Source: Candidatus Aciduliprofundum sp. (GTDB taxonomy: Archaea; Thermoplasmatota; Thermoplasmata; Thermoplasmatales; Aciduliprofundaceae). From it: a stretch of DNA of 12,323 bases. The stretch's first letter is position 1. Every line of letters begins with the position of its first letter. The notes under the pieces are model-generated. The model was not told the origin of the DNA. It did not search any database and worked only from the letters and a program-made list of their open reading frames with translations. The stretch is from assembly GCA_015523135.1 (NCBI GenBank), contig WAKY01000126.1, positions 1 through 12,323 on the forward strand, in the 5' to 3' direction. The position numbers and the translations under genes are program-made. Of the stretch, positions 5,872 through 12,323 are shown one piece after another.

Positions 5872-7724
5872 GTGGCACCACCCATGTTATTGATAGTGTA
5901 GACAAATATTTCATCCCCATAATTCTGAGAATATAGAAGTGAAAATAATCCTGAATTATCTACCGCTTTTTTAAATTCCTCCAGTATATCAGGCATATGA
6001 GCATATCCCCCGTGGGGTTTGTTTATGCTCATATCTACAAGTTTACCTCCATATATATCTATTATTAAGATGGTATCGTTGCTTTTTTTCATAAAATTAT
6101 AAATGGAATTTATATCTTTATTTTTTATCCATCTATCAAATGTTCTTGCCCATCCTGCAATAGTAGAGCCATGGGAGGATGGGCCATATAAAGGAGCAAC
6201 ATCTTCAAACACATAATTTCCTATTTTAAATCTCATGTGAAGACCATAACCCACAGCAAAATAAACAGTTTGCGGATCTGAGAAAATACCTGTATCTGGA
6301 TGATGGGCCTTTATATATTCAAATGCCCGATATTGTGCATCTGTAACATCTGGAGGCAATAAATAAAATCCCGTAGCACTCATCAAAATTCTTGGAAGAA
6401 TGAAAAGAATTATCAAAAGTATGATAAGAGATTTGCTGGAAAATATTTTTTTTGTTATTGTGGATTTAAAACTATGTTTATTGGAGTATATTAAAATTAA
6501 GCCTATTATTATGATTAATATTAATATTGATCCATAAATTAAATAAGGTGCGTATACTCCTCCGATGAATGCAATTTTTATTCTTTCAGGAGAGGTTCCA
6601 GTAACAGCCCTATATATGTATCTTTGTATAGCCCAGTCTAAGGTGTAGAGCAATAGAGAAACCGCAATAATTGAATATGATATATATAATAACCTCTTGT
6701 TGTGCTCACTTTTTTGGGATAATTTAAAAAGAGCAAATGCAACCATTATCGATATTACATATAGAGAATAATTTGCAGCTCTCCAACTTACTGAAATACC
6801 TAGGATGACGACTCCTGCAACATAAAGTCCTACTATAAAAAGTACTGTAAATGAAAATGTTGAAAATATTTTAGGAAATCTTTTAATGAAATATTTTATG
6901 TATATGAGAGAAAGTACAAATAAAGGTATCAATTCCCACCCCACATAATTCATAAAGTACCCGTTGGAGTATGGTACTGGCTGATTTATTTCTAAGTAAC
7001 CTTTTGAAAGGATAATGTGGGAAATATATGACCTTATATCTCCTTTATAAACCATGTATACCATAGCTCCAAATGCCAAGATAGATAGTAAAAAGATTCC
7101 CAAGAAAATAAATCTTTTTTCTTTTGAAATTTTTTTGTTAAAAATAAAAATTAGAGAGTAAGAAATCATAATAACTCCAATTATGAAAGTAGATGGTCTG
7201 TGAGTAAAAGGCAATGGTAGCAGCATAATAAACCCTAAAATAAGGTAGGAATATTTTTGCTTTTTTTCAAATAAGAAGAAAAATAAAAGGAATGTAAAAA
7301 CAAGAATCAAAGCAAGATTAACTGCCTGTCCGTATTGAGGGGACATCAAAGTAGCTTTTGGATATACACTTCCAACTATAAAAGCTGCCAGAATGGATAC
7401 TTTCATATTCGAAAAAATTTTTTGAGATATTAAGAATGTGAAGAATGCAATAGTTATAAATAAAATTCCAATATGTATCTTTGCGAAGGTAAAGGAGGAT
7501 AAACCGCTTAATACAGATTCCTCTTTTAGTAAAAGTGGTAGACCTTGGGGGTATCCTAATTGTGGAGATAAAAAATGATGAAAATTTAAGTTATTAGAGA
7601 TACGGACTAAATACAGTATATCACTTCCCCAGAGAGCATACTTACTAATTATTAAGAAGAAGTAAGCTGTGAGGTATACCATCAAAAATGCGATTAGATA
7701 TTTTTCACCTCTTGTGATATTCAT
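5868..7724 (-). CDS. Large GT-C-like polytopic membrane protein (glycan transferase or polymerase)
   Basis: With ATG 7724 as start it has 618 residues. Around twelve hydrophobic segments fill residues 8-457, followed by a soluble domain (about 458-618) that begins TDAQYRAFEYIKAHHPDTG. This architecture is shared by GT-C glycosyltransferases, which use lipid-phosphate sugars on the outer face. The first extracellular loop holds D35 (WGSDILYL) and GYPQG (57-61), placed like the acidic residue and (H/Y)PPG motif of such enzymes. A conserved-looking THRPS is at 174-178. The soluble domain has SDPQTVYFAVGYG and ILIIDIYGGKLVD. I do not recognise the exact family. It could be a transferase, a repeat-unit polymerase or a ligase. 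An upstream TTG at 7814 would add 30 basic residues. ATG 7724 is preferred because MNITRGEKYLIAF then leads straight into the first helix and a TATA-like box lies 26-30 bases upstream. The gene is very A/T-rich (17% GC in the row 6481-6540). Confidence 0.78.
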   Translation of the reverse strand: MNITRGEKYLIAFLMVYLTAYFFLIISKYALWGSDILYLVRISNNLNFHHFLSPQLGYPQGLPLLLKEESVLSGLSSFTFAKIHIGILFITIAFFTFLISQKIFSNMKVSILAAFIVGSVYPKATLMSPQYGQAVNLALILVFTFLLFFFLFEKKQKYSYLILGFIMLLPLPFTHRPSTFIIGVIMISYSLIFIFNKKISKEKRFIFLGIFLLSILAFGAMVYMVYKGDIRSYISHIILSKGYLEINQPVPYSNGYFMNYVGWELIPLFVLSLIYIKYFIKRFPKIFSTFSFTVLFIVGLYVAGVVILGISVSWRAANYSLYVISIMVAFALFKLSQKSEHNKRLLYISYSIIAVSLLLYTLDWAIQRYIYRAVTGTSPERIKIAFIGGVYAPYLIYGSILILIIIIGLILIYSNKHSFKSTITKKIFSSKSLIILLIILFILPRILMSATGFYLLPPDVTDAQYRAFEYIKAHHPDTGIFSDPQTVYFAVGYGLHMRFKIGNYVFEDVAPLYGPSSHGSTIAGWARTFDRWIKNKDINSIYNFMKKSNDTILIIDIYGGKLVDMSINKPHGGYAHMPDILEEFKKAVDNSGLFSLLYSQNYGDEIFVYTINNMGGAT

Positions 7725-7749
7725 TGCAATAATTGGGATATTTGTTTTA

Positions 7750-7757
7750 GTATATTG
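7750..7757 (-). promoter_or_regulatory. Possible internal promoter giving a leaderless start at 7724
   Basis: TTCAATATACTAAAAC on the minus strand holds a TATA-like element centred near 7753, so a start point would fall at about 7727. The ATG at 7724 has no Shine-Dalgarno site. The 115-base gap between this ATG and the upstream GT4 stop (7840) is the only real gap in the minus cluster. Another A/T-rich box (GGTTTTATAATTTG) is at about 7816-7829. Confidence 0.35.
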
Positions 7758-7839
7758 AATTTTTCTTTTGTACTGAAGGGTTTGTAATAAAAAGAATTTT
7801 GAGTGAGAAAACAAATTATAAAACCAAAGGTTTGGATTA

Positions 7840-9006
7840 TTAAGTCATCTTTATAACTTTTTCATAAACTCTCAGAATCTCCTTTGCGATGTTTTCCCAA
7901 GTGAATTGCTGGGCATATTTTATTATTTTCTCTCTATCCCAATCTTTCTCCAAGGCAATTAAAATCTTCTCAGCAAGGCATTCAGGATCGGCAGGGGGGC
8001 AAAGTAAGCCATAATCCTCTGAGGTTATTATCTCTGGTACACCTCCAACAGTAGTGCCCACGAAGGGTAAACCCACGCCGAGTGCTTCAAACATAACCGT
8101 GGGATTTCCCTCGTTCAAGCTGGGCAATACGAAGATATCGGCTGCATTCATCCATAAATGTATTTCATTATCAGGTATAAACCCCAACAATTTTACATGG
8201 TTTTCTATGCCGAGAGAACTTATTTGTCGTAGGAGTTCTTTCTTAAGAGGGCCTTCTCCTCCTATTAAGCAAAGAATGTCATCTCGTTTCTCTAATAAAA
8301 TTTTTATAGCATCAATTAAATATTTATGTCCTTTATAGGGAAACAATCTTGCAAGGTTGAATAATATTTTACGATTTTCTGGTATGTGTAGTTTTTTCTT
8401 TGCGTATTCTTTTGATACGTGTTTTAGTCTTATTGGGTTATATCCGTTTGGTATAGAAATAAATGTGGTTTCTGGAACAAGTTGTCGAAACCATGGGATA
8501 TCTTTTTGGTTGACTCTGATCACAACATCAGCGTTTTTCCATGTTCCTAATATAATTTTATCTTTCTTTTGAAGCTTTGGATATAAACTAGTATGACTAT
8601 GTTCTGTTATCACCACAGGTATATTTAATATTTTTTTAATCATTACAGCAACAGCCCCACATGGCCAAGTATAGTGCGCATGAATAATATCTGGTTTCAT
8701 TTTTTTATTTTTAATAAAATCTAAAATAGCATTAGTTTCTACCTTGATCCACTCCCTTTGCCAAAATCTCCAAGCTAAAGGGAATATAGGATTGAAGTAT
8801 TTAAGGAAATATACATTTACATTGTCAAAGGAATAATTTTCATATTTTCTTTTTCTTTTACATTCCATACCCCAAGGATAAGGTACAATAACATCTATCT
8901 TTTCTACAAATTTTGATAATGCTCTAACTTGCTCTTTTACAAATATATTAGCAGTATTTTTATCATCTACATCTGGAAAATTATTCACTAAAATAAGTAC
9001 TCTCAT
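7840..9006 (-). CDS. GT4-family glycosyltransferase
   Basis: This is a complete 388-residue GT-B retaining glycosyltransferase. The N-terminal acceptor domain has the opening MRVLILVNNFP and HAHYTWP at 109-115. The IPNGYNP linker at 185-191 leads to the C-terminal donor domain. There ARLFPYKGHKYLIDA (219-233) gives the family's Arg/Lys pair for nucleotide phosphates, GGEGPL is at 249-254, and E299/E307 form the E-x7-E pair (EGNPTVMFEALG). It ends with QFTWENIAKEILRVYEKV. The start ATG 9006 overlaps the stop of the CapK-like gene by four bases (ATGA), and GAGGTGA at 9014-9020 lies seven bases upstream, so translation is coupled. The gene is compositionally uneven: rows counted near its 3' half are 47-53% GC, and those near its 5' half are 25-27%. 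It probably adds one sugar to the lipid-linked glycan; the donor is unknown. Confidence 0.93.
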   Translation of the reverse strand: MRVLILVNNFPDVDDKNTANIFVKEQVRALSKFVEKIDVIVPYPWGMECKRKRKYENYSFDNVNVYFLKYFNPIFPLAWRFWQREWIKVETNAILDFIKNKKMKPDIIHAHYTWPCGAVAVMIKKILNIPVVITEHSHTSLYPKLQKKDKIILGTWKNADVVIRVNQKDIPWFRQLVPETTFISIPNGYNPIRLKHVSKEYAKKKLHIPENRKILFNLARLFPYKGHKYLIDAIKILLEKRDDILCLIGGEGPLKKELLRQISSLGIENHVKLLGFIPDNEIHLWMNAADIFVLPSLNEGNPTVMFEALGVGLPFVGTTVGGVPEIITSEDYGLLCPPADPECLAEKILIALEKDWDREKIIKYAQQFTWENIAKEILRVYEKVIKMT

Positions 9007-10352
9007 TTGTTAATCACCTCATTTATTACAAATTTGTATTTTCCTGCTTTTGTTCTATTTATTTTATCAACAATTTTAAATTCTATATTCCAACTCTTGC
9101 TTCTCATTCTTATTATTTCTTTAATTTTATTTAAATATTTTTCATCAAAATTTTCATCGGGGACTATTTTTATTACAATTTTATCTATTTTTTCTTGCAC
9201 TATTTGAAATTCCTTTACATAAGGGATTTCCCAAAATATATGTGTGAAATATTCTCCATGGATAAATTTGCCCTCTGGAGTTATGAGCATTTCTTGCTCT
9301 CTTCCTTTTATTTCTTTGAGAAGCTTGTAAGGTCTTCCACATCCACATTTTTCACTAGTTATAATACCTATGTCCCCGGTATCGTATCTGATAAAGGGTA
9401 AAGAATAGTTGTACAAGCTTGTTGCAATTATTTTTCCCTCACCATTTTCAATCTGATGTCCTTCTTTATCTGCAATCTCCATAACAGCTCTTTCCATATC
9501 TATGTGTAAGCCTTGATGTTCTTTACATTCATATGCGCTTACACCGCCATCGTTTAACCCATAATTATCAAATACTTCTGTATCAAACACATTCTCAATT
9601 TTTTTACGCATATACGGATATAGTTTCTCTGCAGTGGTAAATATTCCTATAGGCGAATGCACATCCTTATCCCAATTTTTCTCAATCCAATTGGATAGAA
9701 AATAAAGGGAAGAAGCATAACCATAAATGTATTTTGGCTTGAAAGAATTTATTTCCATCATATATCGGTTTAAATTTTTCTCAGATATGTCAAAGGATGA
9801 TATTCTCCTTATATTTCGCAATACATCTTGAATTTTTTGTGAAATACTCTGTCCGTTTACAATTCTTAATGAAGCTCCTCCAAAGAATATCATAGGATCT
9901 CCTAATTCATATCCTGCGTATCCCCATCCCCTATATATAAGTGCCCAAGACAAGAAGCGATTAAATTTATCCAAACGATATTGAAAAGGTCTACCTGTGC
10001 TACCACCAGTAGCTCTATTATAATATTTTATCTCCCTTAAATTTATGGGTTTGAAATCTTCCCAATGCTCTTTTATTATATCCTTTGTTATTATGGGTAA
10101 TTTTTCCAAATTTTCAATATTTTTAATATCTGAAGGGTGAAGTTGTAATGTTTTGAAAAGAGAATGATAATAAGGGACATTTCTATAGGCAAAATTTATA
10201 ATTTCTTGAAGTTTCCTTTCCTGTTCTTTTTTTAACTCTTCGTAGGTTTTATATTGATTTTTCAATAGGTTTTTATAGGTTTTATAGAATCCATGGCAGC
10301 CTACCTCATGCAGTGCGATAAATGCCCATTTTTGGAACGTATTCACACTCAT
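9003..10352 (-). CDS. CapK/PaaK-like adenylate-forming enzyme
   Basis: This 449-residue protein belongs to the phenylacetate-CoA ligase-like (PaaK/CapK) branch of AMP-forming enzymes, which is frequent in capsule and glycan loci. A helical N-terminus (KKEQERKLQEIINFAYRNV, then PYY) precedes the ATP-binding loop RATGGSTGRP (113-122). Further markers are TTAEKLYPYMR (239-249), YGLNDGG (264-270), RYDTGDIG (322-329) and a C-terminal Gly-Lys (G437, K438) in the place of the catalytic lysine of the mobile domain. CGCGR at 336-340 is the short Cys motif often seen in CapK proteins. The start ATG 10352 has AGAGGT (10361-10366) eight bases upstream, and an in-frame stop lies just before that. Both the site and the start lie inside the preceding gene remnant, with a 47-base overlap. 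By analogy it may activate an acyl or amino-acid group that decorates the glycan; the substrate is unknown. The gene is strongly A/T-rich (17% and 25% GC in two counted rows). Confidence 0.88.
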   Translation of the reverse strand: MSVNTFQKWAFIALHEVGCHGFYKTYKNLLKNQYKTYEELKKEQERKLQEIINFAYRNVPYYHSLFKTLQLHPSDIKNIENLEKLPIITKDIIKEHWEDFKPINLREIKYYNRATGGSTGRPFQYRLDKFNRFLSWALIYRGWGYAGYELGDPMIFFGGASLRIVNGQSISQKIQDVLRNIRRISSFDISEKNLNRYMMEINSFKPKYIYGYASSLYFLSNWIEKNWDKDVHSPIGIFTTAEKLYPYMRKKIENVFDTEVFDNYGLNDGGVSAYECKEHQGLHIDMERAVMEIADKEGHQIENGEGKIIATSLYNYSLPFIRYDTGDIGIITSEKCGCGRPYKLLKEIKGREQEMLITPEGKFIHGEYFTHIFWEIPYVKEFQIVQEKIDKIVIKIVPDENFDEKYLNKIKEIIRMRSKSWNIEFKIVDKINRTKAGKYKFVINEVINK

Positions 10353-10665
10353 TTCGCAATACCTCTATTTTGTTATTATAATTAAATCTTACATCTTTGC
10401 TAAATTTATAATACCTTAAGTAAGCTTGGGTAAATAGGGCAAGAGATTTATTGCTTGTACCTTTCTCTATCTTGAAAATCTTGCGTAAATTTATGGGAGA
10501 GTAGAGGTTCAACTGAGACATTGCCAGATTTAGATTGTATGGTAATTTTTTGGCCAGAGGTGAATAGCCCCAGTCATAAGGATCGTATCCTTTGTAATTC
10601 TCTCGCTTAACCCATTCATACATTTTTACAAACATAAATTCTAAATTTTTAGGGGTAAGATCCAT
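10306..10665 (-). pseudogene. N-terminal remnant of a polysaccharide-cluster protein (often labelled delta-aminolevulinate dehydratase-like)
   Basis: The open frame codes for 119 residues from ATG 10665. That start has GGGTGA at 10670-10675 and lies four bases after the wecB stop. The N-terminal pattern NYKGYDPYDWGYSPLAKK, later SPINLRKIFKIEKG and KSLALFTQAYLRYY, matches what I recall of proteins of about 350-400 residues in archaeal and bacterial glycan clusters. Those are thought to be alpha/alpha-toroid glycan enzymes and are often misnamed delta-aminolevulinic acid dehydratase. Only about the first third is present. After SKDVRF the sequence (NYNNKIEVLRNE onward) no longer fits, and it contains the ribosome binding site and start of the CapK-like gene. 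A deletion joining the remnant to the next gene is the simplest reading. It may still be translated, keeping ribosomes moving from wecB to the next gene. The family assignment is from memory and moderate; the truncation depends on it. Confidence 0.6.
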
Positions 10666-10669
10666 CTCC

Positions 10670-11737
10670 TCACCCAGAGATAATAGAGAGTATCCTCTCA
10701 GCAGCTTTTCCATCTCCAAATGGAGTGCCATTTACCTCTGGAGGATTGTTTACAAGATTCAAGATTTTCTCAATATTCATATCCACCAGCTCGCATCCCT
10801 TGCCCAGTGCCTCAGGTCTTTCTGTGCTATTTCTCATTACAAGCACAGGCACCTTTAGCACGTTTCCCTCCTCTTGCAACCCTCCAGAATCAGTGAGAAT
10901 AACCTTTGCGTTTTTCATCAAAACCAAGAAGTCCAGATATCCAAGGGGCTCAGTTAAGAACAAATTTTCAATCTCTTCCATATTATCAGATAATCCATAA
11001 ATTCTCAGAAGGTTCTTAGTTCTGGGATGCATGGGATAGATCATATTATGTCCTTCTTTAGATAATCTCTTTAGTATCTCTATGAATTTTTCTAATCTAT
11101 CCTTTGTGGTGTTTTCGGCACGGTGATAGGTAATTAATATGTAATCCTTTGCATTGAACGGTATTTTATCCATTATCTTTGATTTTCTCTCCGCTATAGG
11201 CAAATTCTGGATAACTGCATCTACAACCGTATTGCCTGTCACAAATATTCTCTCTTCAGGTATGTTTTCTTTGAGCAAATTCTCCTTTGATAATTTTGTG
11301 GGTGCGAATAGATAATTTGAGATATGATCTGCAAGCCTTCTATTGCTCTCCTCAGGCATCCAGAAATCATAGTTTCTCAGCCCAGCTTCTACATGCCCAA
11401 ACACATAATGATTTTTATGCGCTGCCAAAGCTGCAGCAAGCACAGAGTCCGTATCTCCTTGAGCAAGCACGATATCTGGCTTTTCTTTCTCTATGACCCT
11501 TTCAACCATGAGCATTCCAAGCCCAATATGTAATCCCGGAGTGCCAGAGCCAATCTCAAGGTTGTAATCTGGAGGTTTCAATTCTAAATCATTAATAATC
11601 TTTTCAAAAAGCAAAAAATCGTAGTGCTGACCTGTGGCAACAAACACATGCTCTATTCCTCTTTTTTCTATCTCCCTCATCACTGGAGCCATCTTTATTA
11701 TTTCGGGTCTAGTAGATACTACACTCATAATCTTCAA
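10670..11737 (-). CDS. wecB: UDP-N-acetylglucosamine 2-epimerase (non-hydrolysing)
   Basis: WecB interconverts UDP-GlcNAc and UDP-ManNAc in the cytoplasm, the first step towards UDP-ManNAcA. The protein has 355 residues, close to the family norm, and carries the expected motifs in order: STRPEIIKMAP (8-18), TGQHYD (35-40), QGDTDSV (93-99), GHVEAGLR (114-121), MPEESNR (127-133), TYHRAENT (203-210) with the His/Glu pair of the active site, TDSGGLQEE (282-290) and RNSTERPEA (302-310). The start is TTG 11737, not the ATG at 11728. GAGGTGA at 11744-11750 lies six bases before the TTG, which also overlaps the wecC stop (TTGA). Translation is therefore probably coupled to wecC, whose product uses the UDP-ManNAc made here. 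Rows counted in this gene are 38-48% GC, clearly higher than the genes downstream. Confidence 0.96.
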   Translation of the reverse strand: MKIMSVVSTRPEIIKMAPVMREIEKRGIEHVFVATGQHYDFLLFEKIINDLELKPPDYNLEIGSGTPGLHIGLGMLMVERVIEKEKPDIVLAQGDTDSVLAAALAAHKNHYVFGHVEAGLRNYDFWMPEESNRRLADHISNYLFAPTKLSKENLLKENIPEERIFVTGNTVVDAVIQNLPIAERKSKIMDKIPFNAKDYILITYHRAENTTKDRLEKFIEILKRLSKEGHNMIYPMHPRTKNLLRIYGLSDNMEEIENLFLTEPLGYLDFLVLMKNAKVILTDSGGLQEEGNVLKVPVLVMRNSTERPEALGKGCELVDMNIEKILNLVNNPPEVNGTPFGDGKAAERILSIISG

Positions 11738-12323
11738 TTTACATCACCTCTGCCAATTCCATAAAATAACGCTCCAGAGGGAGGGTTTTCAAAGAAATGC
11801 CTGCCATCAACAATTAATTTTGGCTCCTCCAAAGAGCTTATTATTTTATCCCAATTTAAATCTTTGAATATGCTATGAGCTGTGGATATTACGATGCACT
11901 GAGAATTTTTTATTGTCTCATCCAAAGATATATTTGGATGCACAATTGGATCATAAATTCTAACTTCAATTCCTCTCCTTTCAAGCAAATCTCTCAATTT
12001 ATGAGTTGGACTCTCTCTTGTGTCATCTACATCTGGCTTGTATGCCTCACCAAATATAGTTACTCTTTTTATCCCCAATTTTTCAATTATTTTCACCACA
12101 TCATTAACCATTCTATCGTTTATCTCTCTTGCTATGGGTATTAATTTTGCCTCTTGATAAACCTCAACCAAGAACCATGGATCTATGGGCAGGCAATGTC
12201 CTCCAACACCAATTCCCGGCTGATGTACATTTACCCTAGGATGCTTGTTTGCAAGCTCTATAACTTCGTAAACATTCACACCGATATTTTCTGCAATCTT
12301 TGCCAACTCGTTTGCTAATGCTA
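11734..12323 (-). CDS. wecC: UDP-N-acetyl-D-mannosamine dehydrogenase, partial (N-terminus beyond right edge)
   Basis: The frame is open to the window edge; the visible part begins ALANELAKIAE and gives about 196 residues, the C-terminal half of a protein usually near 420-440. WecC oxidises UDP-ManNAc to UDP-ManNAcA with two NAD+ in the cytoplasm. HQPGIGVGGHCLPIDPWFLVE contains the catalytic Cys of the UDP-glucose/GDP-mannose dehydrogenase family, and the WFL after the proline favours the ManNAc-dehydrogenase type. FGEAYKPDVDDTRESP is the C-terminal-domain motif with the Lys and Arg that bind the UDP-sugar. The end SGALFYGIGRGDVN overlaps wecB by four bases. Apparent internal starts, such as TTG at 12306, are not real because the conserved reading continues upstream. 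The pairing with wecB is the usual UDP-ManNAcA module. One row counted in this gene is 50% GC. Confidence 0.95.
   Translation of the reverse strand, partial: ALANELAKIAENIGVNVYEVIELANKHPRVNVHQPGIGVGGHCLPIDPWFLVEVYQEAKLIPIAREINDRMVNDVVKIIEKLGIKRVTIFGEAYKPDVDDTRESPTHKLRDLLERRGIEVRIYDPIVHPNISLDETIKNSQCIVISTAHSIFKDLNWDKIISSLEEPKLIVDGRHFFENPPSGALFYGIGRGDVN
11744..11750 (-). promoter_or_regulatory. Shine-Dalgarno site deciding the TTG start of wecB
   Basis: GAGGTGA on the minus strand lies six bases before TTG 11737 and inside the last codons of wecC. The next candidate, ATG 11728, would be 15 bases away, so the TTG is the better start. Confidence 0.7.

Noticed and set aside
7725..7814. TTG 7814 start adding 30 basic residues to the GT-C-like protein
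   Set aside because: The added segment lacks family-like sequence and a ribosome binding site; MNITRGEKYL at 7724 is a more natural beginning. Not excluded.
3587..9006. A recent tandem duplication producing the three GT4 genes
   Set aside because: The shared ending (Y/F)TW(D/E)xxA and the donor-domain motifs are family features; overall protein similarity is low and no long nucleotide repeat was seen.
10666..10731. Upstream start at 10731 for the truncated gene (adds 22 residues)
   Set aside because: It would overlap wecB by 62 bases, whereas ATG 10665 has GGGTGA in place and follows the wecB stop directly.

Overview
The window looks like a surface-glycan (polysaccharide or protein-glycan) locus of a low-GC archaeon. 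The archaeal reading rests on four points: an archaeosortase-type membrane protease homologue; Shine-Dalgarno sites of the GGAGGTGA type next to TTG as well as ATG starts; TATA-like boxes about 26 bases before possible start points; and heavy use of AGA/AGG for Arg and ATA for Ile. A thermophilic euryarchaeon of the Thermoplasmatota (Aciduliprofundum-like) type is my guess for the host, and it is only an inference.

Layout. (1) 1-998, minus strand: an unrecognised 332+ residue protein with a short dimeric-looking coiled coil. It runs off the left edge without a stop. (2) 999-1510: a roughly 510-base divergent intergenic region holding seven copies of the 7-mer TTGTGAA/TTCACAA. (3) 1511-3596, plus strand: an archaeosortase/exosortase-family protein whose 3' end overlaps a Wzx-type lipid-linked oligosaccharide flippase. 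(4) 3587-12323, minus strand, in transcription order from the right edge: wecC (partial, C-terminal half), wecB, a truncated remnant of a polysaccharide-cluster protein, a CapK/PaaK-type adenylate-forming enzyme, a GT4 glycosyltransferase, a large GT-C-like membrane protein, and two more GT4 glycosyltransferases. The two gene sets converge and overlap tail to tail by 10 bp.

How it fits together. WecB (UDP-GlcNAc 2-epimerase) and WecC (UDP-ManNAc dehydrogenase) would supply UDP-ManNAcA. The three GT4 enzymes would extend a lipid-linked oligosaccharide on the cytoplasmic face. The flippase would move it across the membrane. The GT-C-like protein could act on the outside as a polymerase, a ligase or a transferase using a lipid-phosphate sugar. 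The archaeosortase would process and anchor a surface protein, which could be the glycan carrier. No initiating sugar-phosphate transferase, no AglB-type oligosaccharyltransferase and no archaeosortase substrate with a recognisable C-terminal sorting signal is seen here.

Base composition is patchy. Rows of wecB/wecC that I counted by hand are 38-50% GC, while rows inside the CapK-like and GT-C genes are 17-25%. The switch comes close to the truncated gene after wecB. This suggests a conserved precursor module joined to a variable, acquired glycan-assembly block.
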